DNA of 25,872 nt from an uncultured Mollicutes bacterium (GTDB taxonomy: Bacteria > Bacillota_I > Bacilli_A > Acholeplasmatales > Anaeroplasmataceae), in assembly GCA_947174685.1 (NCBI GenBank), contig CAMWJY010000001.1, forward strand, positions 1 through 25,872. Direction: 5' to 3'. The notes beneath the pieces are model-generated. The model was not told the origin of the DNA, ran no database searches, and saw nothing but the letters and a program-made list of their open reading frames with translations. The number at the start of each line of letters is the position of its first letter. Within the stretch, counting starts at the first letter, position 1. Shown in pieces: positions 20,501 through 25,872 of the stretch. The position numbers and the translations under genes were made by a program.

Positions 20501-23500
20501 GAAAAATCTACTCTTAAGGTTTTAGAGCACGCATTCTATAATTCAGACATTACTCATGTAACCTTTAAGGCTGAAGAACAGATTGAGTTTGGTTCTGAAG
20601 TATTTAAGAATTCTAAAATAGAATATGCAGAATTCAATTTTATAGAAACATTTGCTTATCGTATATTTGATGAGTGTATATATTTAAGCACAATCTATAC
20701 ACATGAAAATGGAGTAAAGCTTGAGAAAAATACTTTATCAAGTGATGTGAAAAACATTGAAGAGCAAGCATTCAGAGGAACAATTGCTCTAAAAGAACTT
20801 CATATAGATGATGAGATAGATTATATTGGTGATGAAGCATTTATAGGAACAGGATTAGAGTCTATTCGTATCCCTTCATCCCTATCAAAGGAAGATACAG
20901 AAGATCATTTAGGTGTATCTGTTTTTGAGAATGCAAAATCATTGACTTATGCAGAATTTGCTTATGGTACAGTAATCATTCGTGATAAATTATTTAAGAA
21001 TTGTACTTCCTTATCAACTTTACAATTCTATGATTATGAAGGAAACCAAACAGGGGTCGCTGTTACAGCAAATGAGGGTATTTATGAGGTTGATTTCGTA
21101 GCTAAGGAAGATTATGTAACCTCTGGTACTGTTACGGCTCTACAATTAAATACTTTCGCAACAACTGTAACTACAGTGGAGCAATATGCTTTCTATAACT
21201 GTCCTTTAAATGGTATGATTGATGGATCCTATACAGATACTATTCATACAATCACATTTACAAACAGCTTGACAAATCTTGGTGATTATTGCTTTGCATA
21301 TACTGATATTGAAAGTATTGCAATTCCTTCAAGCATAAAGCAAGAGAATATCGGTGATTGTGTATTTGCACATTGTAAAAAACTAAAAGATATTGTCTTT
21401 GAAAATGAAGGCCTTGGTAATCAAATGTTCTATGATTGTACAGGTCTTATCAGATTAGAGTTCCCAAGTGGAGTAACCTCTATTGGTGCTTACGCATTCC
21501 AAAATTGTACCGCTTTGGAGACTGTTATCATTCCTAAGGACGTACAATATATTGCAGAAGGTGCTTTTGCAAACTGTATAAAGATTTCACAGCTTACCTT
21601 ACCATTTATTGGTTCTGAGCGTGGAAGTACAGGTGAAGAGGGATTATTTGGTTGGATTTTTGGTAGTAATCCAGTTGATACTATTGAGCCTACAAGACAA
21701 TATTATTCTCAAACTGAATATAAGGATAACTATATCCCAGTTACAATTCAAAGAATCACAATTACTGATGAAACCTTAGTTAGCTATGGTGCTTTCTATA
21801 ACTGTGTATTAGAGTATATTAAGCTCCCAGATTTACAGGACAAAGATGTAAATGCAGATAATGTTAGTCAATTGGTACGCATTGGCGATTATGCATTCTA
21901 TAATTGTCCAAATCTAGATACTGCATTAATTCCTACTCAAATTACTGCTATCGGTAATTATGCCTTTGCATACTGTGTGAATGTAGAAAACCTAGCGCTT
22001 CCAGCAGGCTTAAAGGAATTAGGTAATTATTCTTTCTATCATTGTGAATCTTTACCTACTATTACAGTTCCATCCTCTGTTTCATCTAGTTTGATTGGTA
22101 CACATGTATTTGCATACTGTACATCAATTCATACTTTATATTTGGAAAATGATTCATTGGGTGCTAAGATGTTTAGTAACTGTATTAGCTTAGTTTCTGT
22201 TGTAATTCCTGTTGGAGTTACGACAATTGAAACAGCAACCTTTGAAAATTGTACAAGTTTAAAATATGTTGCTATTCCAGAAACTGTAACTGAAATTAAC
22301 GAAGCAGCCTTTAAGCAATGTGCTTCATTAGAGGTTTTAATCTTACCATTCATTGGATCTGAACGAGGAAATTCTGGTACGCCTCAATCCTTATTTGGAT
22401 GGGTATTTGGTACTACTGGTTCAGCAGCTGATTCCTTTGATGGTGCACAAACAGTAAATCAGGTTTATGCTGCATCTAAATCTAGAAATGTCTTAGTACC
22501 AAGCACATTAAAAGAAGTATATATTACAGATGAAACTGTGATTGGTTATGGCGCATTCTCTAACTTCTATATGTTAAAGAAAATCGTTATCTCTCAAGAC
22601 TTAAAATTCTATGGAGATGATGAGAATCATACATTTAGTTTTGATTTACAGCGTGATGAAGATGAAAATGTAATTGGTGTAACACTTCCACTACAGGATG
22701 CTACCTTATATAATGGTATGTATATATATAAGGATAATACATATACTATGCCAAATCAGGCTACACCTTTAGATGAAGAAGAATCATTGAGTACAATGAT
22801 TGATTTCTATAGCTTATATGTTGATACAAATATTGCACATATTTATCCTTATGCATTCTCTAATAATAATGGATTGACTAATGCTTTCTTAGGCGTTACA
22901 AATATAGCAGATTCTAGTTATGCATTTAATGATTGTTCTAAATTAGAGTATTGTTATATGCCTGATGCTACAGGTACCCAAGCAGATAATATGTTTGCTT
23001 ATTGTACAGGATTAAAGCGTGTTATCATCCCAGATACAATTAATATCTTAGGTGAAGCTGCATATCGTTGGTGTTTGAATATTGAATACTTCCAAGTACC
23101 TTATCTTGGTCGTGATGGCGGTACGCTTATTGATGGTAAGAGATTCCAGCAAACAATAGGCTATCACTTTGCTCCAGATGAGACTTATAGAGGAAGTGAA
23201 TCTACTTATTATAATAGAAATATTTCTTCTTATTGTGGTGGTAATTTCACCTATGATCCTACCGCTCCAGATTATAATTCTTATTATGGAAGAACTTCTA
23301 TACGTTATGTGCCTAGAAGCTTTAAGCTAGTAGTCACTTTAGATACACGTCTAACTTATTCTAGTTTAGCACAAATGGGCACTGCATTAACTGAAGTATA
23401 TTTCTCTGATCAATTAACATATATAGAGTCTAATTTCTTTACTAGTACACCTGATGTAAAGAGACTTGGTGTATGGGATTCTACTAATTATCATATTAAT

Positions 23501-25872
23501 GAAATTCCAGAAGGCCAAGCAAGATTTACGGATAATTTATTAACTATTGCAGCTCAAGGCTTTGCTGGTTGGCATGGTCTAAAGGATATTGTAGTACCAA
23601 ATAGTGTACAAATGATTGGTACAGATGCATTTGTTAATACAGGTCTTGTGAAGATGGTTTTACCATTTGTTGGTGTAAGTAGACCTCAGGATCTTTCAAA
23701 ATATCCTACAGGAAATTTAGGATTAAATGCTACTTTTGGTTGGTATTTTAATGAAGATGATAACAATTATAGCGTTCAAAATACTCGTTGGAATGCAACA
23801 AAGGTTACTTATCCAATTAACTCACAAAAGGTTTCTAGTTATAATCCAGATTCAGCAGTTTGGGTTCCTTCAACGTTAAGAACTGTAATCATTACAGATA
23901 CAGATACAATTGCTGATGATGCCTTTAGAAATATGTCAATGATTCAAAGAATTGTCCTTCCATTTGGTCTAGATACAGAGGATGAGAATAAGCTAGGTAT
24001 GCCACCAGTGTATGCCTCTGATGAAGCAGAGCTTTGTGATATCTCTGTAACCTCAATCGGTAATCATGCTTTTGATGGTACAGGCTTACTTGAAATGTAT
24101 ATTCCTGCAAGTGTTGATACAATAGGAGAGTATGCATTTAGTAATAATAAATCAATGACAAAGTTTGTATCTAATACAGATGCAATTAACAATTATATGT
24201 TCTATGGCTGTACTAGATTGTTTGATGTTGTATTAGATTATATTACAGTTATTCCAGATTATGCTTTCTATGAGTGCGATGCATTAGTATCTATCCATAA
24301 TACAAGTGAGGATGATTGGAATATATTTGAGCATCAAATTACATACATTGGAGATTATGCTTTCTATGGCGCTGATCATTTCACTTACCCACTAACAGAA
24401 GCAGAAGCGAATACAACTTTAATTACTTCTATTGGCTGGTATGCTTTTGCCAATATTGCTGATATTGGTCAATCAGGCAGTGATATTGTAGTTCATTTAC
24501 CTGTTGATTTGAATACACTAGGTGAAGGTGCATTCTATAACACACCTAATATCTCTGAATTCTATATGTATGATAAGGTTACATCTATGCCTTATGAACA
24601 TACATATACGGCAGCTTCAACAGAATATAAAGGTATTTTGGAGAATGTTGCTCACTTGAGAATATTCAAGAGTGAGAGTGCAATCATTATGGAAAGAATG
24701 AACATGAATGATGCAAAGCTTGAAACATTATATATTCCTTATGTAGAAAATATAAAGGCTTATGCATTCTATGGAAATACTTCCTTAAAAGATGCAACAA
24801 TTTCTTCTGCAAACATTATAGAAGATTATGCATTCTATCATAATACATCTTTAAGAGACTTTGCCACTGGCGCTTATATTGGTGGTTCCTTTGATGCTAC
24901 AACTACGGTGTTTGATACATTAATTACATCTATTGGTAATTATGCATTTGATGGAGATACAGTATTAGTTTATCCATTTAAGAATCCTTTAAATGATGCA
25001 ATCGTGATTACATCCATTGGAAATTATGCATTCAGAGATTGTAAGTTTATGGGTGGTTCTAAAGAAGTGTCTACAACTGTAGGAGAAGATACAGTTATTT
25101 CTACTCAAGCACTTGGAAAGGCAGATGTTGTCTTACCTAAAACATTGACAACATTAGGTGAAAATGCGTTCTTAAATGATACGAATATTCGTTCATTAGT
25201 AACTCCAGAAGGATTAGTTACAATTGGTGATTATGCATTTAGAAATTGTACCGATTTACAGGAAATCACTATGCTTGGTGAAATTTCTGGTGCTGGTATG
25301 TTTAGAGGGGATACTGCGCTTAAAAATGAAGATGGAACTAAGATTCATATAGAAAAATTGACAATAATAGCAAGAGAAATGTTTGCTGAATGTATCAATT
25401 TGAAAAATATTTACTTGCCAAAGCAAGATGTTGAGACGAATGCTTTAGGTCTAAAAACTATTGGTGATTTTGCATTCTTTGATACACGTGCTGTAGTAAA
25501 TGATTTTGGTACTGATGAGTATCATGAAACAATTTATGTTCCTAATACGGTACAAACCATTGGTTCATTTGCATTCTATAATAATCAGGCTATTAAAAAT
25601 ATCTATATTGAAAAAGATTCATTATTGACGATGGGTGTTTCAACTTTTGCAAGTTGCTTTAGTCTAGAAACCTTAACTATCCCATTCATTGGCTATCGTC
25701 AAGGGGATGATACAACTTCCAATTATTTGTATTTCCCATACAATATTAATAGTGTTAATACTACTACAAAGGCTTATTCTACAACATATTATTATTATTC
25801 AACATTACATTTTAATTTCTATTTGTATGAATATGCTTACTATAATCCAGCAAATAATGCAAGAACATATAA
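8534..25872 (+). CDS. Giant LRR_5 surface protein with Asp-rich GTxDD region, 3' end outside the window
   Basis: The frame runs without a stop from ATG 8534 to the right edge, at least 5,779 codons; the 3' end is missing. Residues about 13-29 are a hydrophobic segment after a basic start, so the protein is exported and probably anchored at the N-terminus; no lipobox is seen. Residues 33-80 are an acidic, Ser/Thr-rich linker with a small internal repeat (TDTVSSSL, TDIVSNSV). Residues about 81-155 form the N-cap usual before LRR_5. LRR_5 units occupy about 156-1976, the Asp-rich GTxDD region about 1993-3816 with an LRR island at about 2340-2461, and a second LRR_5 array runs from about 3830 to the window end. 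Nine units carry a PFIG/FGWIFG insert. It has its own promoter and strong SD and is probably transcribed apart from the upstream operon. The domain content suggests a very long adhesin or surface-layer-like fibre; no catalytic motif, sortase signal or toxin domain is visible in the part present. Confidence 0.93.
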   Translation, partial: MKGSSKNILRKGIKLIGLLAMILAIAFIIHKPLQESTDFIDEEEFVPQEQTDRINLASTAPNSVTDTVSSSLTDIVSNSVEYIEPSYSTTSYSISYSGNTDGVNTITLNYMYFNASPGGNIQIPSNYYSGNTNYTITRIATNFYIRYSSYYSYYLYPSVVKLPASIRRIENNAFAQSYFNNTKFDLSLCTNLEYIGTNAFYTTSSENNRSIVQIAEYMPNLTEIGENAFRNAFKVEYDTNDSMNIMSIKRIGKYAFGNDTNTSSGYSYTGLRGIVFGDSLEYMGDYAFYNNDGLEDINIPASCQAVGAYAFASCQNMITATVRTPKIGTAAFKDDASLVSVRISDLTEEIPDYCFQSCNALSTVTLYPSYDDISLSTSLTRIGKNAFSNTNLNTFTLPQNVTEIGDYAFADCRGMIAFDYSIAVENMKLGNGILQGCSNIEEIVIPGDLFDSCGIDFLRDATLLSKVTFLKQNVLEPGFFAGCANLTTIIFAAEDPITRIPDEYFRDCVKLSELSFVDTTGTHHGELSRTIESIGAYAFYNTAFPEITVSNTVDSVGNYAFANMQLLTYASVNSKDISYRMFYGCPYLETVYIGSNASNVIKKTEENISSYEFNYSTNEETIINKTVQKNAAFASCIRLNNLTLECPTLGAYMFDGCLSLEEVELKATIRNVETHAFANCQELSSVTLLTSALGEFMFANDTKLKNITLNPNTTTIPAHAFYRSNLESISIPSSVTTVGNLAFAYSISLQYADLNSCQMISPYMFFNCIALQEIEIPANVGDNVGDYAFANCTNLKNAIIHNSKISNYMFYNDPLLCAPSTSHQTLVLGSNIQTVGQRAFSKSGVTKVEIAADQISNYMFEDCLSLQELTIGIDDGTGSFDAPSQIGSYAFKGCTHLNSVTLNISKVGSHMFDGCNSLTYLVLGKPMQLIDEYAFANCSSLATVSTTDLTNLTEIKQYAFANCIKLNSFVVPDSVTKLGLGVFSNCASLNTITIPFVGETLNAATTTQTGSTSTVFGWIFGSIASDSSARITSYYSDTGNVSYYVPTGLNNVIITQEKIVIYGSFYGYTMIQSINIPLNTEIIQSKAFYGCEGLTDFVVPSTVKNIGTEVLAECIGLRQATLNCNIMGTKMFFNCVKLHTVHLKEVKYVSTSAFQGCVALEIVDLNQGNGSLGNICTTIYEKAFYGCSNLVTLEFPSTITLIDSMAFMDCVKLSFITLPSSLTTLKQQAFANCDSLVSIVIPQNLSELEASIFVNCDNIRSVLFTNEIVGERMFEGCNTIQTIELQRIKEIKKFAFSNCSSIEDLILPNTLTTLGQGAFMNCASIKELVVPESVVSVDASVFQGCTDLLYVTLKNTKMGTSMFENCTSLRNVAFGAPETAPAYAISSRAFYGCFELLFPELPKNINEIGSWAFAQCYRNTIINIPKTIGTMGVGVFWDIDVEEAIIPFIGMNREPAYLSYSGNYGYSRYVLGWIFGASNPSLNPTIVASGTNYTTPSKAYECKVSYNNSYSYYYKTEAWYLPKSLTKVTVTDAKTIPYFAFWSAVNLTDIVIEDTVEIIRESSMYNCTSLTNLVVPFIGLERGATGVANTSIFYGSSTIRFHKSSIASWFLTMPGGSYSSVVYNDYDKTSPVTTVVTSELSMPATTNYSHPIRYQVPLSLKNVVIRDSNNKNSSSKNSIGLGEAAFYNCSMIKNVTFEGHLVAIGKNAFYNSGIDFIDIPSTVGTVGEGAFSGMKSLENVIVRSSSISSKMFEGSTGLKNVEILGTNVSVGSAAFRNCTSLLSVNFNQSVISVGEEAFAGCTKLESLYINKIGCISNGALLAGSHNFGYLFGKTAGTGLVANTTQISETETVVRYLPQNLSVYFIGSEIPAYGFAGVSSIQIIDLAEGLTKIGDYAFKNTTNLKTIRIPSSFKTDGTTPAGGKNIFENSGLVTVYFGEGISKIYEGMFADCSELTNLIFESTTTIYEYRYISNNIFEEYKKVGYTGQFISTNRLICGGRDLTVGTADDIENIIIGGDSKYYLDNQDGTYYAYGKDTLLGTSDDVLIGMGNDQVLGSDDDFVIVEFGGKKYKDFFDNTYCTITIVEAEDGQWNYAFGMTRYTRINNAFVEIILDEKDQAYIAVQDDQYILYRSTGKDGIIGTEDDRIVFLGLTGTEYTNITDAIIYDSVFVWDGKLYYDYRDNTYQEIVVSSTDANGFRLEEIFGAGPDAIIGTEDDISKYTSITFDKIQSDDSLADYGKLLSTIDQKALQEYTYQRIITGDDGTHYIYLPWASYLNEPSYLGCGRDGLLGTDDDILGATTNFNIVVETPKPEEEIIIPVVNTTTYRVYEYRRYEDNVMANTVKIIEEEAFINCTSLTNLVLSAQLVEIHDKAFFNSGLEEITVPSSVEFLGRHVFAENKSLVNAVIMCEVIGEYMFSKDEKLAKASIAYNTREISKGAFYECKSLRIITFHSNFIQDIHYELPDGYFPDGSEPSNGSPDEPEDPLPGEDYVTFLVRRAQSSAVTVENGLDNKEGTADDYYSYGNYYKLIGIDLVAQTMDDIVVLIYDGAYYEVVGYQNLNKTINLYRKVTYSAGTNSFIFGDYFLGNSNGEFSLENQSVTLNLIEDASGNYSYKVGNLVYDYGQDGKLGTTDDVITITIDQTTYVVVEIEGSYYTELATNVYYEVDVDSLTLRLVYYDGTSFVDTIASIMNQYYFVNENHTLQLISNGSIEEDVYILDNNILVSVEEKQPNQFFEFLRGNFYRLWQYSNNQFRSSIVCVMDEEFETLEDAVYLRGNDTYAVFLGNALYQVPGADGLYGTDDDEYIINDNPTENVGGLVFVYRSDGKYYHYHNFNIYFVLDLDNYVYSYVCAGLDEDPTTESDNFTNVVIGNDGNFYLNNEDGTYYTVTNSKLTGTASDTLVCPQDATTIGNPTDYVLRKYNEEFYRDYLDNTFAKVDFVKQGNYWKAQLSDERFVGTNTGALDPTITPRITVENRNGLVYIDNHDGTFTLLGKDNLFNTADDTLHLLMENQVADADDPKVVKGSYVSQGSSEEETYYYLDMGDNHNVYRKYQISGTEGNYEYTDLGLIAANIDFKPGNVNDVTAFYNETLKAYYYLDSSSARRGYGEDGILYGSGKNQDSKYVMADGNYVDVTTITLNGVANLYHINADNTYTKYIELDTPVDGNTHRVDGYVCLGSDRVLQSTDSTDVVEVIVNGEVLHFLHIAGMPTYIAAGEDGLLGFGDDDILCHVGTGGIEFTGEGSDDILDIVAGKEDEYYYKHVAGNIYQRIESGVLGRYVAAGLVSGEYCVGTAKDLVQNTNDIQNITTDYVEFDSNNYLLATADGIISFEESQMVHTSNINDPATYVLVHNGKDNTYHTADDYIVVDGIATFAQQDGLIGSTDDLTNVVLGLDELPYEYDSVKDIYYTYTLSVDRFVEAFDGNSNRIALYSSNAVGDSEDKTLTALTLNGTTQYYLQNNSTSFYTYATGTILEYLVHVGLNDDGTAASLGSVYNYAMVGNTAHFVGLDLRIGTSDDLVAFLGENDERPYTYVDSIDHNIYITYDLTTYTELPSPTGGKYIISAGSDRRIGTDDDIDTVIQVSGHYYYTDMDGLYFTSPNNILGYSDMRMYVGADGEIGTKDDYYNVTRYLPGNLGYKATFVGPDGYYSGGDDLIAVLGVNQYAYYALTDAKKNQYNNLYRRYSMDEMSYISLVGDTICGGANCRPGDSDDITETSGKLVHAQNGDWYLTVEGSTKEYLNKSFDGLLGTADDKHIFIGEDAELGTYDDYYWILIDNFNRKVFPGTTPILDSDTDEVKEWKRFHGDDVFFTEDDYYSVPSEQIVEVENQTPYSLESIQDYAFYNCVSLEHLQLYSPDDFNTYQNLNTLGSYAFAGCTSLKEMIFPYTLQGDKLTSADDTGYGEYIFEGCTSLETVTFNETYLSHATFIPKGMFKGCISLSELYFYDSLTKLEMNHFSPYLEEIREEAFMNTWAMDEDGKPISSDPEIGSVVIEKSTLKVLEHAFYNSDITHVTFKAEEQIEFGSEVFKNSKIEYAEFNFIETFAYRIFDECIYLSTIYTHENGVKLEKNTLSSDVKNIEEQAFRGTIALKELHIDDEIDYIGDEAFIGTGLESIRIPSSLSKEDTEDHLGVSVFENAKSLTYAEFAYGTVIIRDKLFKNCTSLSTLQFYDYEGNQTGVAVTANEGIYEVDFVAKEDYVTSGTVTALQLNTFATTVTTVEQYAFYNCPLNGMIDGSYTDTIHTITFTNSLTNLGDYCFAYTDIESIAIPSSIKQENIGDCVFAHCKKLKDIVFENEGLGNQMFYDCTGLIRLEFPSGVTSIGAYAFQNCTALETVIIPKDVQYIAEGAFANCIKISQLTLPFIGSERGSTGEEGLFGWIFGSNPVDTIEPTRQYYSQTEYKDNYIPVTIQRITITDETLVSYGAFYNCVLEYIKLPDLQDKDVNADNVSQLVRIGDYAFYNCPNLDTALIPTQITAIGNYAFAYCVNVENLALPAGLKELGNYSFYHCESLPTITVPSSVSSSLIGTHVFAYCTSIHTLYLENDSLGAKMFSNCISLVSVVIPVGVTTIETATFENCTSLKYVAIPETVTEINEAAFKQCASLEVLILPFIGSERGNSGTPQSLFGWVFGTTGSAADSFDGAQTVNQVYAASKSRNVLVPSTLKEVYITDETVIGYGAFSNFYMLKKIVISQDLKFYGDDENHTFSFDLQRDEDENVIGVTLPLQDATLYNGMYIYKDNTYTMPNQATPLDEEESLSTMIDFYSLYVDTNIAHIYPYAFSNNNGLTNAFLGVTNIADSSYAFNDCSKLEYCYMPDATGTQADNMFAYCTGLKRVIIPDTINILGEAAYRWCLNIEYFQVPYLGRDGGTLIDGKRFQQTIGYHFAPDETYRGSESTYYNRNISSYCGGNFTYDPTAPDYNSYYGRTSIRYVPRSFKLVVTLDTRLTYSSLAQMGTALTEVYFSDQLTYIESNFFTSTPDVKRLGVWDSTNYHINEIPEGQARFTDNLLTIAAQGFAGWHGLKDIVVPNSVQMIGTDAFVNTGLVKMVLPFVGVSRPQDLSKYPTGNLGLNATFGWYFNEDDNNYSVQNTRWNATKVTYPINSQKVSSYNPDSAVWVPSTLRTVIITDTDTIADDAFRNMSMIQRIVLPFGLDTEDENKLGMPPVYASDEAELCDISVTSIGNHAFDGTGLLEMYIPASVDTIGEYAFSNNKSMTKFVSNTDAINNYMFYGCTRLFDVVLDYITVIPDYAFYECDALVSIHNTSEDDWNIFEHQITYIGDYAFYGADHFTYPLTEAEANTTLITSIGWYAFANIADIGQSGSDIVVHLPVDLNTLGEGAFYNTPNISEFYMYDKVTSMPYEHTYTAASTEYKGILENVAHLRIFKSESAIIMERMNMNDAKLETLYIPYVENIKAYAFYGNTSLKDATISSANIIEDYAFYHNTSLRDFATGAYIGGSFDATTTVFDTLITSIGNYAFDGDTVLVYPFKNPLNDAIVITSIGNYAFRDCKFMGGSKEVSTTVGEDTVISTQALGKADVVLPKTLTTLGENAFLNDTNIRSLVTPEGLVTIGDYAFRNCTDLQEITMLGEISGAGMFRGDTALKNEDGTKIHIEKLTIIAREMFAECINLKNIYLPKQDVETNALGLKTIGDFAFFDTRAVVNDFGTDEYHETIYVPNTVQTIGSFAFYNNQAIKNIYIEKDSLLTMGVSTFASCFSLETLTIPFIGYRQGDDTTSNYLYFPYNINSVNTTTKAYSTTYYYYSTLHFNFYLYEYAYYNPANNARTY
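9000..14460 (+). repeat. LRR_5 array A of the giant protein
   Basis: About 1,800 residues of 20-25 residue units following the pattern IxxYAFxxCxxLxxVxIPxxVxxI. Many units alternate between a YAF type, usually with an IP turn, and a shorter YMF type (for example YMFDGC, YMFFNC, YMFYND, YMFEDC, HMFDGC). Inserts starting with PF(I/V)G occur at 11516, 12872 and 13259, and a partial one with FGYLFG near 14010. Most units carry one Cys in the AFxxC position. Confidence 0.88.
14522..15450 (+). repeat. Asp-rich GTxDD region, part 1
   Basis: Exact GTxDD motifs are encoded at 14543, 14648, 14951, 15167 and 15401, mostly preceded by GxD and followed by a short beta-like stretch. A variant GSDDD follows the second. 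A companion motif YYLDNQDGTYY lies near 14590. Spacing is irregular (about 35-100 residues), so this is a family of motifs in variable beta-rich linkers and not a simple tandem repeat. The family is not one I recognise by name. Confidence 0.7.
15540..15915 (+). repeat. Short LRR_5 island between the two Asp-rich parts
   Basis: About 125 residues return to the LRR_5 pattern (EEAFINCTSL, DKAFFNSGL, GEYMFSKD, KGAFYECKSL). It is followed by a Pro/Gly/acidic stretch at about residues 2462-2490 (GSPDEPEDPLPGED) that reads as a flexible hinge before the Asp-rich pattern resumes. Confidence 0.75.
16006..19980 (+). repeat. Asp-rich GTxDD region, part 2
   Basis: About 1,325 residues. Exact GTxDD motifs are encoded at 16073, 16418, 16925, 19064, 19238, 19382, 19769 and 19817. 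Degenerate forms such as FNTADD, YHTADD, IGSTDD, GFGDDD and SGGDD fill the interval between 17.0 and 19.0 kb, where no exact copy occurs. The companion motif (YLNNEDGTYY, YIDNHDGTF) recurs near 17.16 and 17.47 kb. Tyr, Asp, Gly and Thr dominate and LRR_5 units are absent. Calcium binding by the Asp clusters is plausible but unproven. Confidence 0.7.
20030..25870 (+). repeat. LRR_5 array B of the giant protein, continuing beyond the window
   Basis: LRR_5 units resume with DYAFYNCVSL and run to the edge. PF(I/V)G or PYLG inserts are encoded at 21602, 22346, 23099, 23663 and 25682. Some inserts are very Tyr/Asn/Ser-rich, the one near 23.2 kb in particular. The last insert is cut by the window end. 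Confidence 0.88.
21265..22560 (+). repeat. Duplicated 248-residue LRR supermodule
   Basis: Two consecutive blocks share the same order of units: LG(D/N)Y, IPSS or VPSS, IGxxVFAxC, a short LGxxMFxxC unit, GVTxI, a FxNCTxL unit, VxxIxExAF, then LPFIGSERGxxG, LFGW(I/V)FG, a Tyr-containing insert, VPxTL or a variant, and ITDETxxxYGAF. The two LPFIGSERG motifs start 744 bp (248 residues) apart. The next insert (PYLG, 23099) is 251 residues further on, but its preceding units match less well. Confidence 0.75.

Noticed and set aside
9133..24137. Several minus-strand open frames of 60-100 codons
   Set aside because: All lie opposite the giant reading frame, have no convincing ribosome sites and reflect its repetitive codon pattern (for example the reverse of AFANC units).
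1..25872. CRISPR array, tRNA, rRNA, transposase or phage genes
   Set aside because: No regular repeat-spacer pattern, RNA gene signature or mobility gene was seen; all long repeats are in-frame protein repeats.

Overview
The window is AT-rich and carries three genes, all on the plus strand, all encoding very repetitive cell-surface proteins. The low GC content, an SD-type ribosome site (AAGGAGG), a lipobox-bearing lipoprotein and the mix of BspA-like leucine-rich repeats (LRR_5), YDG/MBG-like repeats and InlB-type repeats suggest a low-GC member of the Bacillota, most likely an uncultured gut lineage (inference). TGA works as a stop here: the second gene ends in TGA 4 bp before a strong terminator, and tryptophan is read from TGG throughout. 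Mycoplasma-type code is therefore unlikely.

Layout. 1-174: non-coding, with a small inverted repeat and an extended -10 promoter. 175-2067: a lipoprotein with a duplicated 133-residue Cys/His unit and a short LRR_5 tail. 2083-8166: a 2,027-residue membrane-anchored protein with 14 YDG/MBG-like domains, InlB-like repeats and a long LRR_5 region. The two genes are 15 bp apart and probably form one operon, closed by a perfect GC-rich terminator at 8171-8196. 8197-8533: non-coding, with two pairs of short direct repeats, a good promoter (TTGAAA-17-TAAAAT), an inverted repeat at the predicted transcript start and a strong SD. 8534 to the right edge: one uninterrupted reading frame of at least 5,779 codons that is still open at the window end.

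The giant protein is an N-terminal membrane anchor, a long LRR_5 array (about residues 156-1976), a large Asp-rich region built around a GxDGxxGTxDD motif (about residues 1993-3816, broken by a short LRR island), and a second long LRR_5 array that runs off the window. Thirteen exact GTxDD motifs and many degenerate ones occur in the Asp-rich region. I do not recognise it as a named domain; it resembles calcium-binding loops only in general character.

The most informative hidden structure is hierarchical duplication. In the second gene the YDG motifs are spaced 71, 75, 76, 77, 74 residues and then the same five values again, so a five-domain cassette of 1,119 bp was duplicated. In the giant gene a 248-residue LRR supermodule ending in a PFIGSERG/FGW(I/V)FG insert is repeated. 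In the first gene a 133-residue unit is duplicated without net indels. The three proteins share LRR_5 modules but differ in accessory domains and anchoring (lipid for the first, N-terminal hydrophobic segment for the other two). A joint role in adhesion or surface display is plausible but is inference; nothing enzymatic is visible.
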